Part shown: one piece after another, positions 4,554 through 5,919 of the stretch
Layout: each line of letters begins with the position of its first letter
Position numbering within the stretch: the stretch's first letter is position 1
Assembly: GCA_020429465.1 (NCBI GenBank)
Contig: JAGQLH010000079.1
Coordinates: forward strand, 1 to 5,919
Length of the DNA: 5,919 nucleotides
From: Candidatus Dojkabacteria bacterium
GTDB lineage: Bacteria; Patescibacteriota; Dojkabacteria; B142; WJKM01
Reading direction: 5' to 3'
Translations under genes and position numbers: made by a program
Notes under the pieces: model-generated
What the model was told of the DNA's origin: nothing
Seen by the model: only the letters and a program-made list of their open reading frames with translations
Databases searched by the model: none

Positions 4554-5919
4554 ATTGGAATTGATGAGGGTCAGCTTGAAGAAGTCACAGACAGAGGTAG
4601 ATTCTATAGAAGAACGCTGAACTTAAAATATATTTCAAGTCGCCGCAATCTATTTGACTTCATCAAAAGAGAAAAAAGGCATTTGATTGAGGAATATAAA
4701 GAGAAAAGGACTGAAGATCAAACACAGAAAGATGAAAAAAGAATCGAAGGCATTAAGAACAATATAAAACAAGCAAATGAATCAATCGGAGAGCTTTCAT
4801 ATATTCGTAACTCCACCAAATCAATAAATACCGAGTTATCAGATCTGTCTAAGCATCATGAATCACAAGAAATAGTCTTTGATACTGGCTTAACAGATGT
4901 ATCTCATCTGATGGATAAAATTGAGCTTTCTTCTAGATCAAATGGACAATTCATGGGGGTTGGAGGTGATGGACGTAATAATCAAATTTATTTAGCTTTA
5001 TGGTCTGCTAAAAATAAGGTGAACGAAAGCAATGAAGTTGAGTTCACGATTTTCTGTATTGAAGAGCCAGAGTCACATTTGCATCCACATCAACAAAGGC
5101 AAATCTCAAAGTACTTTGTGAATAAAGTTTCTTCGCAGTTACTATTAACTACTCATTCGCCACAAATTGCTTCTGAATTTTCACCAGACTCACTTGTAAG
5201 GCTATTCTTCAATTCTGATAACTATGACTCAAAAGCAGGTGGGGATGGGGTAAGTAGTAAAATAAATGATTCGGTTGTTGACTTTGGCTATAGACTGAAT
5301 ATTCTCTCAGCTGAGAGTTTCTTCTCAAATACAGTAATCCTAGTAGAAGGGACTTCTGAACTTATACTATTGAAGGCTCTATCCGATGCACTCGGAGACA
5401 TTGCAGATAAGCAGAATGTATCAGTTATTTCAGTGGAAGGTATTGGTTTTAAGCCATATATAAAACTTTATGAATCAATGGAGTTAAAATGGCTTTTAAA
5501 AACAGATAACGACATATTTAAGGTGCAAGGTAAGAATAAGTATTGGATGAGTGGTTTGTCTAGAGCTTTTAGTATATTGGAGAGCGTAGATAAAACTGAA
5601 CATGAGAGAATAATTAAAGAACAATCAATTGATCTAAAAGAAGAATTTGATACATCAGAATCTGCTCTAGCTAAAGCGAAAAGCATAATCGAAATTTGCG
5701 GTGAGAAACTGGAAAATTTTGGTATCTTCCTTTCAAATATCGATTTGGAAAATGACCTGATGGAAAGTGAGATACAATCAAAACTAAGTGAATTTTATGG
5801 TGATGGAGATAGTGAAGCAGTAATCAAACAAATGCAACAAAGAAAAGCAGAGAACCTCTTTGGATTTTTGGCTGAACATCAAAAAGAACTTTTGAAAATT
5901 AGTAAAGATGATCCATCTG
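4554..5919 (+). pseudogene. OLD-family ATPase/TOPRIM nuclease, remainder of the interrupted gene, cut by the window edge
   Basis: This continues the frame from 4194 (codon numbers from that ATG), with no further stop up to codon 575. A conserved-looking ISSRRNLF lies at about 147-154, a Lys/Glu-rich coiled-coil stretch at about 155-235, GGDGRNNQIYLALW at 257-270, Walker B IEEPESHLHP at about 289-298 and the switch histidine H321 in TTHSP. The TOPRIM nuclease domain follows: VEGTSE (384-389), TDND (437-440) with D438/D440 as likely metal ligands, and IDLENDL (516-522). Together these are the ATPase plus TOPRIM layout of OLD nucleases, including GajA of the Gabija phage-defence system, whose length (about 580) is similar. 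The only lesion is the TAA at 4551. The first in-frame ATG after it is codon 240. A TTG at 4683 (codon 164) preceded by aaaaagg could restart translation, but without Walker A. A partner UvrD-like helicase (GajB) would be outside the window. Pseudogene, sequencing error or read-through remain open. Confidence 0.8.

Noticed and set aside
5468..5686. Minus-strand open frame within the TOPRIM part of the OLD-family gene
   Set aside because: Shadow of the plus-strand frame that carries the TDND motif and a charged helix.

Overview
The window is AT-rich (roughly one third G+C). It looks like an accessory or variable stretch from an uncultured bacterium, most plausibly a Patescibacteria/CPR member. 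That is an inference from three things: the style of the membrane-tethered DsbA-like protein (proline/alanine linker, 'DDDPILGDKSKVKVALVEFSDYECPFC'-type entry into the fold, quoted here only in part in the features), small stand-alone genes, and sigma70-type TTGACA / TATAAT-like promoters combined with an almost complete lack of Shine-Dalgarno sequences. These promoters argue against Bacteroidota. A Bacillota-like host is not excluded. Every complete minus-strand gene ends in TAA.

Layout, right to left on the minus strand: ardA antirestriction gene (3723-3223), secreted CAP/SCP-domain protein (3162-2563), BlaI/MecI-type repressor (2473-2108), overlapping BlaR1-like M56 membrane metallopeptidase (2124-1144), membrane-anchored DsbA-like thioredoxin-fold oxidoreductase (1068-244), and the start of a CsoR/DUF156 metal- or sulfide-responsive repressor (159 to beyond base 1). 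On the plus strand, beyond a 470-base gene-free spacer (3724-4193), lies an OLD-family ATPase/TOPRIM nuclease (4194 to beyond 5919) interrupted by one in-frame TAA at 4551-4553.

The central regulatory story is readable from DNA. The blaI promoter and the dsbA-like promoter each have good -35/-10 boxes, and immediately after the -10 each carries an inverted repeat built on the half-site ACACTAC. The dsbA-like gene therefore looks like the output of the BlaI/BlaR1-type switch. The BlaR1-like protein has no penicillin-binding sensor domain. It has a short outer tail, and all four of its cysteines are predicted outside the cytoplasm, which suggests an envelope redox or thiol cue rather than a beta-lactam. 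The palindrome before the dsbA-like gene is also a stem-loop followed by a T-run, so it may additionally terminate the blaI-blaR1 transcript. The csoR promoter has its own C4-N5-G4 operator over the -10/start site.

The right half pairs an anti-restriction DNA mimic (ArdA) with a defence-type OLD nuclease, as in mobile elements and defence islands. The spacer between them is strongly G-skewed on the plus strand and contains two hairpin-forming segments. It may be an RNA or a relic, and I cannot name it.
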